From Prevotella sp. (lineage in GTDB: Bacteria > Bacteroidota > Bacteroidia > Bacteroidales > Bacteroidaceae), in NCBI GenBank assembly GCA_017467565.1, contig JAFUSV010000138.1, forward strand, positions 1-50,175: 50,175 nucleotides of DNA, read 5' to 3'. The notes below the pieces were generated by a model, which saw only the letters and a program-made list of their open reading frames with translations, did not search any database and had not been told where the DNA came from. A program made the translations under genes and the position numbers. Shown piece by piece: positions 25,666 to 32,848 of the stretch (position 1 is the stretch's first letter; each line of letters begins with the position of its first letter).

Positions 25666-26415
25666 TTACTTCTTCATGAACTTCAGGGCCTTGTTACCCA
25701 CACGGACGACGTAGAAGCCAGGGATGAGTCCGGCCACGTTGATGGTGGTGACGCCGTTAGCCACACTGCTGGCAGCCACCTGCTGGCCGTTGGCAGCATA
25801 TACCACTGCACGGCTGGCCGTTCCGCAGCCAGAGAGCTGCAGCGTGCTGCTGACGGGGGTCATCAGTCGTAAGGGCTCGGCAGCCACCTGCGGCGCACGG
25901 ATGCCCGAGATGTACTCTTCCACGCTGTCGGCAGGACCACGATAGAAATACACAGACGCCACGTTGCTCTCCACATTTCCGCCTACGGTCACGACGAAAG
26001 TCGAGGCTCCGTCCTGCGCCGTCATCGTCGGCATGTCCTTCATGTAGAAGTATTTACCCGTGCTGGTAATGAGGAATACAGGCTTCGTCATGTCAATGTT
26101 ATCGCCCTGCTGCGTGTCGTCACCATACTTCGACAGGTCGATGTCCGACTCGTACTTCTCGAACGAGATGCTCTCTACGCCCGTGGCGCCCTGGCCGTCC
26201 TTGACTACAATCTCGAAGGTCGAAGCGCCGTCGGCTACGGCCATCATACTTACACGCGCCAACTCGATGTACTGCCCCGTATTGGTCTTGAGGCACATCA
26301 CCTTCTTGGCAGCCTGCGCGTCGGTTGCCCAACCCATAGCCAGGGCCATCAGGGCGGCCACGGCCAGGATGAAAGGTGTTCGTTTCAGGGATAAAAACTT
26401 TCTCATAGCTCGCAT
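25666..26415 (-). CDS. Small type IX-secreted protein with two internal repeats
   Basis: The 249-residue protein (an alternative start at 26406 would trim three residues) has a signal peptide ending near DAQA. Two about 45-residue modules follow: residues 41-88 (TNTGQYIELARVSMMAVADG, then ASTFEIVV) and 113-160 (TSTGKYFYMKDMPTMTAQDG, then ASTFVVTV), which clearly share an ancestor. Residues 190-249 form a type A T9SS sorting domain (VVYAANGQQVAASSVANGVT, then GFYVVRVGNKALKFMKK). Export to the cell surface through type IX secretion is expected. The ligand of the repeat domain is unknown. It is the first gene of a two-gene unit with its own promoter at 26469-26476. Confidence 0.85.
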   Translation of the reverse strand: MRAMRKFLSLKRTPFILAVAALMALAMGWATDAQAAKKVMCLKTNTGQYIELARVSMMAVADGASTFEIVVKDGQGATGVESISFEKYESDIDLSKYGDDTQQGDNIDMTKPVFLITSTGKYFYMKDMPTMTAQDGASTFVVTVGGNVESNVASVYFYRGPADSVEEYISGIRAPQVAAEPLRLMTPVSSTLQLSGCGTASRAVVYAANGQQVAASSVANGVTTINVAGLIPGFYVVRVGNKALKFMKK

Positions 26416-26468
26416 TGTTTTTGAATTAGTAATAGTGTATATTTTTACTATGATAAACTTTCACTGGG

Positions 26469-26476
26469 CAAAGTTA
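26469..26476 (-). promoter_or_regulatory. -7 promoter element of the two secreted-protein genes
   Basis: TAACTTTG on the minus strand, 54 bp ahead of the ATG at 26415; predicted leader about 48 nt, A/T-rich. Confidence 0.65.
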
Positions 26477-26488
26477 AGCATTTTTATA

Positions 26489-26520
26489 CAAAAAGACCAT
26501 ACACAATCGTGCATGGTCTT
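26489..26520 (-). terminator. Intrinsic terminator of sufE
   Basis: Minus-strand hairpin AAGACCATGCAC-GATT-GTGTATGGTCTT (one mismatch) is followed by a T-run, 40 bp past the sufE stop codon. Confidence 0.75.
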
Positions 26521-26560
26521 GGCAAGATGGGGCAATTATCTGAACATCTGCGTCAGAACA

Positions 26561-26980
26561 TCACTCCTTCGACTGGAAAGCGAGCGCATACATGCGCATC
26601 TGCTTCACCATGGCCAGCAGACCATTGCTGCGTGTGGGTGAGAGGTGCTCCTTCAGCCCGATACGCTCTATGAAGTAGAGGTCGGCATCGAGGATGTCCT
26701 GCGGCGTAGAGTCGCTGAGCACGCGGATGAGCAGGGCCACGATACCCTTCACGATGAGGGCATCGCTCTCAGCCTGAAAGTAGATACGGCCGTCGCGGTA
26801 GTCGGCCTGCAGCCACACGCGGCTCTGACAGCCGTCAATGAGGTTGCTCTCCGTCTTGTATCGCTCGTCAAGGGGCGCCTGATCGTTGCCCAGGTCTATG
26901 AGCAGCTGGTAGCGGTCCATCCAGTCGTCCAGGTCCTGAAACTCTTCTATAATCTCGTCTTGTCGTTCGTTGATAGTCAT
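26561..26980 (-). CDS. sufE: SufE-family cysteine desulfuration protein
   Basis: The 139-residue protein matches SufE over its full length. SufE accepts sulfur from the cysteine desulfurase SufS on a conserved Cys and passes it to Fe-S cluster assembly in the cytoplasm. Here the active Cys51 lies in NLIDGCQSRVWLQA, the family's conserved loop. The segment IVKGIVALLIRVLSDSTPQDI and the C-terminal LSPTRSNGLLAMVKQMRMYA are also typical. The other suf genes are not in the window. It is transcribed alone from the promoter at 27014-27021, divergent from the lipoprotein at 27066. Confidence 0.95.
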   Translation of the reverse strand: MTINERQDEIIEEFQDLDDWMDRYQLLIDLGNDQAPLDERYKTESNLIDGCQSRVWLQADYRDGRIYFQAESDALIVKGIVALLIRVLSDSTPQDILDADLYFIERIGLKEHLSPTRSNGLLAMVKQMRMYALAFQSKE

Positions 26981-27013
26981 ACGTTTTTATTCTCGTTTTT
27001 TAGTATTCGGCTG

Positions 27014-27021
27014 CAAAAGTA
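27014..27021 (-). promoter_or_regulatory. -7 promoter element of sufE
   Basis: TACTTTTG on the minus strand matches TAnnTTTG, 34 bp before the ATG. It is back to back with the promoter of the plus-strand lipoprotein gene. Confidence 0.65.
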
Positions 27022-27053
27022 CTAAAAAGTGAGCGAAACACCAAACTTTTTCG

Positions 27054-27061
27054 TACCTTTG
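27054..27061 (+). promoter_or_regulatory. -7 promoter element, nearly leaderless (lipoprotein gene)
   Basis: TACCTTTG ends five bases before the ATG at 27066. The start codon is fixed by the perfect lipoprotein signal it begins, so the message should have almost no leader. Confidence 0.6.
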
Positions 27062-27065
27062 CACC

Positions 27066-27755
27066 ATGAAACAGCATGTATATGGTCTTTGTTGCCTCCT
27101 GGCATGGCTCCTGACAGCCTGCCACCAGCCCCCCCGCCAACTGACGGTGGAGGTGCTCAATGGCTATACGCCTGTGAAGGAGCGGGCCGAGGGTGAGCAC
27201 GACTGTATATACGCCATGCTGGCCACGATAGAGACGGAGCACATAGGGCGAGGCGACTCCGTCAACCTGTCTGCCCGCTACGTCGAAGCGATGTACAAAA
27301 AGTCATCCATCATCCATTCTCCATCATCCATTATCAATTCTCCATTATCAATTGTACTGCTGCACATGCAGCAGTACGGCGTGGTGCCCTACGATGCCAT
27401 GCCACCCGGGTACGACCCGCCGCGCTATGCTTTCTTCCTGGGATGCGAATATACGCCGCAGGAGTTTGCACGCAGCGTCTGTGCCCCTGGCGAATACCGA
27501 CTGATGACGGCTGAGGACTATTCAGCCGAGACGCTGCTGGCCACAGCCGAACAGGCAGTACGACAGCACCACGGCGTGTGCTGGGCAGGAAAAGAAAGAT
27601 GCCTGTCCATCGTAGGTATTGCCCACGACGAACAGGCTCAGAAGTATTTCATCATGAAAGACTCACAGGGAGAATCTCATGGCGACCACGGTCTTGTCTA
27701 CATCACCTTCGACACCTTCCTCGAAGAGACAATCACCATCGCCCTCCCCCACTAA
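27066..27755 (+). CDS. Lipoprotein related to papain-like (C1) peptidases, probably inactive
   Basis: The 229-residue protein has a lipobox LLTAC with Cys19. The fold is suggested by two parts. EHDCIYAMLATIETEHIGRG, followed by SVNLSARYVEAMY, resembles the Cys helix of C1/bleomycin-hydrolase peptidases, with Cys47 as the candidate nucleophile. CLSIVGIAHDEQAQKYFIMK, followed by DSQGE, resembles the HxM-x-IVG and KNSWG region. In this alignment the catalytic His is Arg178 and the Asn is Asp199, so catalysis is doubtful. Residues 79-97 (SSIIHSPSSIINSPLSIVL) come from an in-frame simple repeat. It is divergent from sufE and convergent with cysS. The alignment is by eye and remote. Confidence 0.65.
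   Translation: MKQHVYGLCCLLAWLLTACHQPPRQLTVEVLNGYTPVKERAEGEHDCIYAMLATIETEHIGRGDSVNLSARYVEAMYKKSSIIHSPSSIINSPLSIVLLHMQQYGVVPYDAMPPGYDPPRYAFFLGCEYTPQEFARSVCAPGEYRLMTAEDYSAETLLATAEQAVRQHHGVCWAGKERCLSIVGIAHDEQAQKYFIMKDSQGESHGDHGLVYITFDTFLEETITIALPH
27301..27356 (+). repeat. In-frame simple repeat (CCATCATCCATT / TCCATTATCAATT type)
   Basis: Alternating units such as TCCATCATCCATTCTCCATC and TCCATTATCAATTCTCCATT run for about 55 bp inside the lipoprotein gene without breaking the frame, adding about 19 residues. Confidence 0.8.
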
Positions 27756-27795
27756 GCCCCTCCCTTGGGGAGGGGTTTGGGGTAGGCTTTTTTTA
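27756..27795. terminator. GC-rich hairpin repeat copy I used as terminator
   Basis: The plus strand reads GCCCCTCCCTTGGGGAGGGG then TTTGGGGTAGGC and a run of seven T. It directly follows the stop codon of the lipoprotein gene and lies between it and the convergent cysS, so a member of the repeat family acts here as an intrinsic terminator for the plus-strand transcript. Confidence 0.75.
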
Positions 27796-29289
27796 CAACT
27801 TCCACGTCACTCCGTCCTTGGTGTCCTTCACCTCGAAACCGGCAGCGGCGAGTGCATCACGTATCTGGTCGCTCGTAGCCCAGTCCTTGTTGGCCTTAGC
27901 CTTGGCACGCAGCTCGAGTACCATGTCGACAACCTTGCCGAAGGCTTCCTCACGCTTTCCGTTGTTCGCTGTCAACTGGTCATTGCTCGTGGCTGACAGT
28001 CCCAGCAGGTCTTCAACGAAGAGGTGCATGGTGTCACTGAGCTCCTGCAGGCAGTCGGCACAGATGGTAGCCTTGTGGTCTACCAACTTGTTGATGGTCG
28101 AGCAGGCCTCGAAGAGATAGCTGATGACCTGCGGCGTGGCGAAGTCGTCGTTCATGGCGTCATAGCACTTCTGACGCAGGTTCTTGACCACGCGCTCCGT
28201 CTCGGGGTCGCATTCAGGCGAAATCTGAATACGCTGTAGCGATGCCATGGCATCCATCAGCTTCTCCAGTCCCTTCTCGGCGGCCAGCAGTGCGTCGTTA
28301 GAGAAATCGACGGTGCCGCGATAGTGAGCCGACAGGATGAAGAAGCGGATGGTCATGGGCGAGTAGGCCTTCTGCAGCAGGTCGTGCTTGCCGGTGAAGA
28401 ACTGCTCGAGGGTGATGAAGTTGCCCAGCGACTTGCCCATCTTCTGTCCGCCGATGGTAATCATATTGTTGTGCATCCAGTACTTCACCATCTGATGTCC
28501 CTGCGACGCCACGGCCTGTGCTATCTCGCACTCATGGTGGGGGAACACCAGGTCCATGCCGCCACCGTGTATGTCGAACTCTTCGCCCAGATACTTTCTG
28601 CCCATGGCCGTGCACTCACAGTGCCAGCCGGGGAAACCGTCACTCCAGGGCGACGGCCAGCGCATGATGTGCTCGGGCTGCGCACGCTTCCACAGGGCGA
28701 AGTCGGCCTGATGGTGCTTCTCGCCTACCCCGTCCAGCTCGCGGCTGGCATCCTTGATGTTCTCCAACGAGCGTCCGCTGAGCACACCATATTTAAATTG
28801 CTTGTTGTAGGCCTCGATGTCGAAATAGACCGATCCGTTAGACACGTAGGCAAAACCGCTGTCCAGTATCTGCTGCACCAGCTGCTGCTGCTCGATGATA
28901 TGCCCCGTGGCATGAGGCTCTATCGAGGGACACAGACAGCCCAGCGCATCCATGGCTGCATGATAGCGGTTGGTGTAGTACTGCGCTATCTCCATAGGCT
29001 CCAGCTGCTCCAGTCGGGCCTTCTTTGCTATCTTGTCCTCGCCCTCGTCGGCATCGTGCTCCAGATGACCCACGTCCGTAATGTTACGCACGTACCTTAC
29101 TTTATATCCCAGGTGCTTCAGGTAGCGGAACACCAGGTCGAAGGTAATGGCAGGGCGGGCATGTCCCAGATGGGGGTCGCCGTAGACCGTGGGTCCACAG
29201 ACGTACATGCCTACATTGGGGGCATGCAGCGGTTCAAAACGTTCTTTCTGTCGCGTCAATGTGTTGTAAATGACCAACTTCGATTCCAT
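27793..29289 (-). CDS. cysS: Cysteinyl-tRNA synthetase
   Basis: The 498-residue class I synthetase charges tRNA-Cys with cysteine in the cytoplasm. Visible hallmarks are the zinc ligands Cys31 in [11 protein letters not shown], the Cys in [10 protein letters not shown] and the HHECE motif. The HIGH motif appears as HLGHARP and the KMSKS loop as KMGKSLGN. Length and the C-terminal helical anticodon-binding region (to [20 protein letters not shown]) fit the family. It is transcribed alone from the promoter at 29332-29339. Confidence 0.97.
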   Translation of the reverse strand: MESKLVIYNTLTRQKERFEPLHAPNVGMYVCGPTVYGDPHLGHARPAITFDLVFRYLKHLGYKVRYVRNITDVGHLEHDADEGEDKIAKKARLEQLEPMEIAQYYTNRYHAAMDALGCLCPSIEPHATGHIIEQQQLVQQILDSGFAYVSNGSVYFDIEAYNKQFKYGVLSGRSLENIKDASRELDGVGEKHHQADFALWKRAQPEHIMRWPSPWSDGFPGWHCECTAMGRKYLGEEFDIHGGGMDLVFPHHECEIAQAVASQGHQMVKYWMHNNMITIGGQKMGKSLGNFITLEQFFTGKHDLLQKAYSPMTIRFFILSAHYRGTVDFSNDALLAAEKGLEKLMDAMASLQRIQISPECDPETERVVKNLRQKCYDAMNDDFATPQVISYLFEACSTINKLVDHKATICADCLQELSDTMHLFVEDLLGLSATSNDQLTANNGKREEAFGKVVDMVLELRAKAKANKDWATSDQIRDALAAAGFEVKDTKDGVTWKL

Positions 29290-29331
29290 ATTCTTGTTCT
29301 TTTAATTCTTTCTTTCAAGTAAAATCCGTTG

Positions 29332-29339
29332 CAAAGTTA
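29332..29339 (-). promoter_or_regulatory. -7 promoter element of cysS
   Basis: TAACTTTG on the minus strand, 43 bp before the cysS ATG. Confidence 0.65.
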
Positions 29340-29530
29340 CAAACTTTTTGCGAAACACAGGACTGTTTACAGAAAAAAGTGCATTCACTTTCAACTCCTT
29401 TAACTCCTTCCAACTAGTAAAAGTTGTATAAAATATAACAAAACGGAACAGAACGGCCTTTTTTGTTGAAATAATGGCCACAAAATAGCATTTTTTCTTT
29501 CTTTTTTACACTATTTAAAAAGAAAATTCG

Positions 29531-29538
29531 TATATTTG
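29531..29538 (+). promoter_or_regulatory. -7 promoter element of the barrel/lipoprotein pair
   Basis: TATATTTG in A/T-rich DNA, with a predicted leader of about 55 nt before the ATG at 29598. Confidence 0.7.
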
Positions 29539-29597
29539 CAACGGCATATTATGCATCAATGAACACAATTATTAATCTTATTCAGGAAAATTGATTT

Positions 29598-30374
29598 ATG
29601 AAAAAAATTTTATTGTTAGTATTGGCTGTGCTCGGCGTGCAAGGCATTCAGGCACAGAATGACGTGGAATACGGCATCTTCGACCACCTCGGAGCTGGCC
29701 TTTCCGTGGGTACCGATGGTATTGGTATCGACGTCTCTTCGTGCATCACTGACTATGTCGGCGTACGCGCCGGCGTGTCGTTCTTCCCTGGCATCAAGAT
29801 CAACAAGAAGGGCGTGCACTTCAACGGAGAGTCTACAACCTACTATAACGACATCGACCTGCAAGCCCAGCTGCATAAGTTCGACTTCAAGCTGCTGTTC
29901 GACTTCTACCCCATCAAGACCAGCTCGTTCCACGTGACGGCAGGTGCCTACATCGGCGGCGGCAAGCTGCTGTCGGCCAAGAACACCTCGCCCATCCTGA
30001 AGAACGCAAGTGACTACGGTAACACCGGTCTCATCCTGGGCGACTACTTCGTGACCACCGACAACCAGGGTAATGCCGAGGTCAACGTCAAGGTGAACGG
30101 ATTCAAGCCCTACCTGGGCATCGGCATCGGACGCGCCCTTCCCAAGAAGAGCCGCATCGCCGTGTCGGCCGACCTCGGCGTACAGTTCTGGGGCACTCCC
30201 TACCTCTATGCCAACGCCAGGAAAGGCGACTTCGGTGAGTACAAAGAGACCAAGATCAAGCATGGCGACCTGAACGACGACGACGACCAGGACATCAAGG
30301 ATGCCCTCAAGCTGATTGAGAAGTTCCCCGTGTATCCCGTCCTCAACATCCGCTTGACCGGACGTATTTTCTAA
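29598..30374 (+). CDS. Outer-membrane beta-barrel protein
   Basis: The 258-residue protein starts MKKILLLVLAVLGVQGIQAQ, a clear signal peptide. The mature chain has alternating strands with aromatic residues (YVGVRAGVSFFPGIKINKKG, HVTAGAYIGGGKLLSAKN, KPYLGIGIGRALPKKSRIAV) and ends in FPVYPVLNIRLTGRIF. The terminal Phe is the usual signal for barrel assembly by BamA. A small barrel of eight or more strands is likely. It is followed after 33 bp by a lipoprotein gene in the same direction, so a two-gene unit is likely. No substrate can be suggested. Confidence 0.85.
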   Translation: MKKILLLVLAVLGVQGIQAQNDVEYGIFDHLGAGLSVGTDGIGIDVSSCITDYVGVRAGVSFFPGIKINKKGVHFNGESTTYYNDIDLQAQLHKFDFKLLFDFYPIKTSSFHVTAGAYIGGGKLLSAKNTSPILKNASDYGNTGLILGDYFVTTDNQGNAEVNVKVNGFKPYLGIGIGRALPKKSRIAVSADLGVQFWGTPYLYANARKGDFGEYKETKIKHGDLNDDDDQDIKDALKLIEKFPVYPVLNIRLTGRIF

Positions 30375-30407
30375 AACATTTCATTAACAAATAAAACAAA
30401 AAGAGCT

Positions 30408-31352
30408 ATGAAGAAATTTTTCTATCTCGCCATTGCTGTCATGACAGCAATGAGCTTCACCGCCTGCGGCAGCGATGACGACTCACCCGCAGACAACGGT
30501 TTCGGCGGTACCAACCCTGTGACTATCACTCCTGCCAAGCTGGCTGACGTTTCTCAGGCCGTCGTCCTGTACACGCCCGTCGAGGCTAAGGACAACGATC
30601 TCATCAAGCTGAAGGAGTTCAACATCATGGACGGCGGACAGGTTGCCATCGTCACTGAAGAGGAAGGCAAGAGCCACGTCTATGTAGCCGACATCGACTA
30701 CAATGCTACCACAAAGGAAGCCAAAATCAAGAACAGCAAGATTCTTACCGGTGAATTCCAGATTATGGACAAGGTAGCCTCTTCTCGTACCGTCGCCGGT
30801 ATGTCTATCACATTCAACCTGAGCATCAAAGGCAACATCTTCAATACCGAGGGCGAGCCTGCTGATTGTGCCGCTAAGAATATGATTGTTGCCGGCGGAA
30901 TGGCCCTCTCCTACCTGGCTCAGGAATTCAAAGTCAACAGAATGACTATCAAGCTGGAAGGTGACGTGAATGCATTCAAGGATGTCAACGGCGGCAAGCT
31001 CATCGAGATCTACAACATTGCCAAGGAGAATGGTGCCGACTTCACCGCTACCGAGGCTAAGGATTTCGAGAAGGAGATCAGCTACATCTCTATCAGCAAG
31101 ACTGGCATCATCACCATCACCTATGCCGACGGACAGTCTGACGGTGGTAACTGGAACTGGGCCAACCAGCAGTGGAACAAGCTCAACCTGCGCCTCCTCG
31201 CTGAGGGCATGGGCAACAAGTTCATCCCCCAGAATGCAGGTGTTGACGTGAAGTTCGACGGCAACCAGTGCGCCCTGACCATCAACGCCGACATCAAGGG
31301 CAGCAAGAACTACTCTGCCAAGCTGACCCTGCTGATGACTGCCGTGAAGTAA
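30408..31352 (+). CDS. Surface-exposed lipoprotein of unknown function
   Basis: The 314-residue protein has the lipobox SFTAC (Cys20), followed by GSDDDSPAD. A serine-aspartate run after the lipid-anchored Cys is the Bacteroidota lipoprotein export signal, so display on the outer face is predicted. The rest is mixed alpha/beta, with an about 100-residue region (YVADIDYNATTKEAKIKNSK) and a late segment (WNWANQQWNKLNLRLLAEGM) that were not matched to a known domain. It lies directly downstream of the barrel gene and ends before a strong terminator (31371-31410). Confidence 0.85.
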   Translation: MKKFFYLAIAVMTAMSFTACGSDDDSPADNGFGGTNPVTITPAKLADVSQAVVLYTPVEAKDNDLIKLKEFNIMDGGQVAIVTEEEGKSHVYVADIDYNATTKEAKIKNSKILTGEFQIMDKVASSRTVAGMSITFNLSIKGNIFNTEGEPADCAAKNMIVAGGMALSYLAQEFKVNRMTIKLEGDVNAFKDVNGGKLIEIYNIAKENGADFTATEAKDFEKEISYISISKTGIITITYADGQSDGGNWNWANQQWNKLNLRLLAEGMGNKFIPQNAGVDVKFDGNQCALTINADIKGSKNYSAKLTLLMTAVK

Positions 31353-31370
31353 AGTCCATACACCCCCAAA

Positions 31371-31410
31371 AATGCCGCACCCCGCCAACCACAGGATGCG
31401 GCGTTTTTTT
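31371..31410 (+). terminator. Intrinsic terminator of the barrel/lipoprotein unit
   Basis: Stem GCCGCA (31374-31379) pairs with TGCGGC (31397-31402), extended by A-T pairs, then seven T (31404-31410). It is 20 bp past the stop codon. Confidence 0.85.
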
Positions 31411-31507
31411 CTTTGTATTCCCAAACATTTTTGCTAATACTTATGTTATTTCGCAAATTCTTTTTTATCTTATCCCGAAAAACTGTTGGTATTTCAAATT
31501 ATTTTTG

Positions 31508-31515
31508 TACCTTTG
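31508..31515 (+). promoter_or_regulatory. -7 promoter element of tRNA-Arg
   Basis: TACCTTTG, 18 bp before the first base of the mature tRNA. Confidence 0.65.
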
Positions 31516-31532
31516 CACCCGCTATATGCGAT

Positions 31533-31604
31533 GCCCTGATAGTTAAATGGATATAACAAGGCTCTCCTAAAGCTTAGTTCCCAGTTCGATTCTGGGTCGG
31601 GGTA
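31533..31604 (+). tRNA. tRNA-Arg (anticodon CCU)
   Basis: The cloverleaf was folded by hand. The acceptor stem GCCCTGA pairs with TCGGGGT (with two G-U pairs). The D stem is GTTA/TAAC with loop AATGGATA. The anticodon stem is AGGCT/AGCTT with loop CTCCTAA, giving anticodon CCT (31566-31568) for the AGG codon. The variable region is AGTT, and the T stem is CCCAG/CTGGG with loop TTCGATT. The discriminator base is A, and no CCA is encoded. Confidence 0.93.
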
Positions 31605-31643
31605 CAAGGGAAACACACACTTCAGTACCAAACCTTTGCACTA

Positions 31644-32129
31644 CTAGAACTCGTAGTTGACATAATTGCCTGCACGCTCGTTCATGCGCAGCTGCCTGAT
31701 AGCCCATGTCTTGCTGTCTATGACCAGTACAAACGAGGTGAACATCTGTCTCTTCTTTTTGGCCGGCGTCACAGTGATGGTCCTCAGTCCGTTGCTGTCA
31801 TTGACGGTCAGCTCTTCGCCCGCAGTGACGGGCTGATGGTTGATGACAGCCTTCAGAACCTGATGAAAGGTGGCAAATTGGCGGTTCTTGCGGCTGTCAG
31901 TGACGTGCTTCTTTCCGCCTGTCTTCATTGTAAACATGGTGCCGTCCATGATCAGCTGCTCTTGGTCTGCGGCAGTCGAGATACAGATATAGTCGGGCTT
32001 GCGTATGGTTACCGAGCCGGTAGTGACAGCATCGTCTACGATGGCAGCACGATGCTGAGTGCGGGTGACTGTTTGTGCACCGGCGCTGATCGCAAGGGTA
32101 CATAGCAAGGCAAATATCAGTTTTCTCAT
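31644..32129 (-). CDS. LolA-like outer-membrane carrier protein
   Basis: The 161-residue protein has a signal peptide (cleaved near SAGAQT) and a LolA-like half-barrel pattern: SVTIRKPDYICISTAADQEQ, LIMDGTMFTMKTGGKKHV and FTSFVLVIDSKTWAIRQLRM. LolA carries lipids or lipoproteins across the periplasm. LolA-like genes beside an MMPL exporter are a regular part of aryl-polyene and flexirubin clusters, where they probably shuttle the lipid product. It is the last gene of the nine-gene operon and overlaps the FabG-like gene by 4 bp. A housekeeping lolA should exist elsewhere in the genome. Confidence 0.85.
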   Translation of the reverse strand: MRKLIFALLCTLAISAGAQTVTRTQHRAAIVDDAVTTGSVTIRKPDYICISTAADQEQLIMDGTMFTMKTGGKKHVTDSRKNRQFATFHQVLKAVINHQPVTAGEELTVNDSNGLRTITVTPAKKKRQMFTSFVLVIDSKTWAIRQLRMNERAGNYVNYEF

Positions 32130-32848
32130 GTGTATAGTCCTCCATTGATTGATATAACATTACCCGTGATATATGCAGCCTGCGGCGAGACAAGGAATGC
32201 CACGGCATGAGCCACCTCCTCTGGAGTGCCGAAGCGCCCCACGGGTATCAGCTTCTTCAGGGCAGCCTCATCAAGTCCCTCGGTCATGTCGGTCTTGATA
32301 AATCCGGGAGCTATGGCATTGACGGTAATGCCGCGTCGCGCCACCTCCTGTGCCAGGGCCTTGGTGGCGGCAATGACCCCACCCTTGGCAGCCGAGTAGT
32401 TGGTCTGCCCGGGAAGTCCCTTCAGGCCGCTGACGCTGGCCATATTGATAATCCGTCCGAACTTATGTAGCTGCATGGCAGGCAGCAATGGCTGGGTGAC
32501 ATTATAGAATCCCGACAATGTGATATCTATTACGCGATGCCAGTCAGATTCAGGCATCAGCGCCATGACACTGTCGCGCCTAATGCCCGCATTGTTCACC
32601 ACTACCGATATGTATTCGCCGTCGTGGCGGCTTTGCCAGTCAGCCAATGCAGCATGTGTCTGGACGCTGTCGCTCACGTCAAAGCAGAGCAGTTCGCCCT
32701 CCCCGCCACACAGGCTGAGGGTATTCTGCGCCTCGGTCTCATTACTGCTGTAGTTGATCAGCACACGATAGCCCTCTTGGTGCAATCGTACTGCGATGGC
32801 CCGCCCGATGCCTCGGCTGCCACCTGTTATCAATGCATATTTGTTCAT
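32126..32848 (-). CDS. 3-oxoacyl-ACP reductase (FabG-like)
   Basis: The 240-residue short-chain dehydrogenase has the NAD(P)-binding motif TGGSRGIG, the NNAG motif at 85-88 and the catalytic triad Ser138, Tyr151 and Lys155 (YSAAK). It would reduce 3-oxoacyl-ACP to 3-hydroxyacyl-ACP in each elongation cycle. In this operon the acyl carrier, ketosynthase and dehydratase are its logical partners. It overlaps both neighbours by 4 bp. It is most like FabG but is not presumed to be the essential housekeeping copy. Confidence 0.92.
   Translation of the reverse strand: MNKYALITGGSRGIGRAIAVRLHQEGYRVLINYSSNETEAQNTLSLCGGEGELLCFDVSDSVQTHAALADWQSRHDGEYISVVVNNAGIRRDSVMALMPESDWHRVIDITLSGFYNVTQPLLPAMQLHKFGRIINMASVSGLKGLPGQTNYSAAKGGVIAATKALAQEVARRGITVNAIAPGFIKTDMTEGLDEAALKKLIPVGRFGTPEEVAHAVAFLVSPQAAYITGNVISINGGLYT

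Larger units (their letters stand above)
29290..29597. other. A/T-rich intergenic region between divergent cysS and barrel genes
   Basis: About 308 bp with both promoters (29332-29339 minus, 29531-29538 plus). The middle has T-runs and A-runs but no recognised gene, RNA or repeat. Confidence 0.6.

Noticed and set aside
29616..30263. 215-codon minus-strand frame opposite the barrel gene
   Set aside because: Antisense to a gene with clear promoter, signal peptide and barrel pattern.
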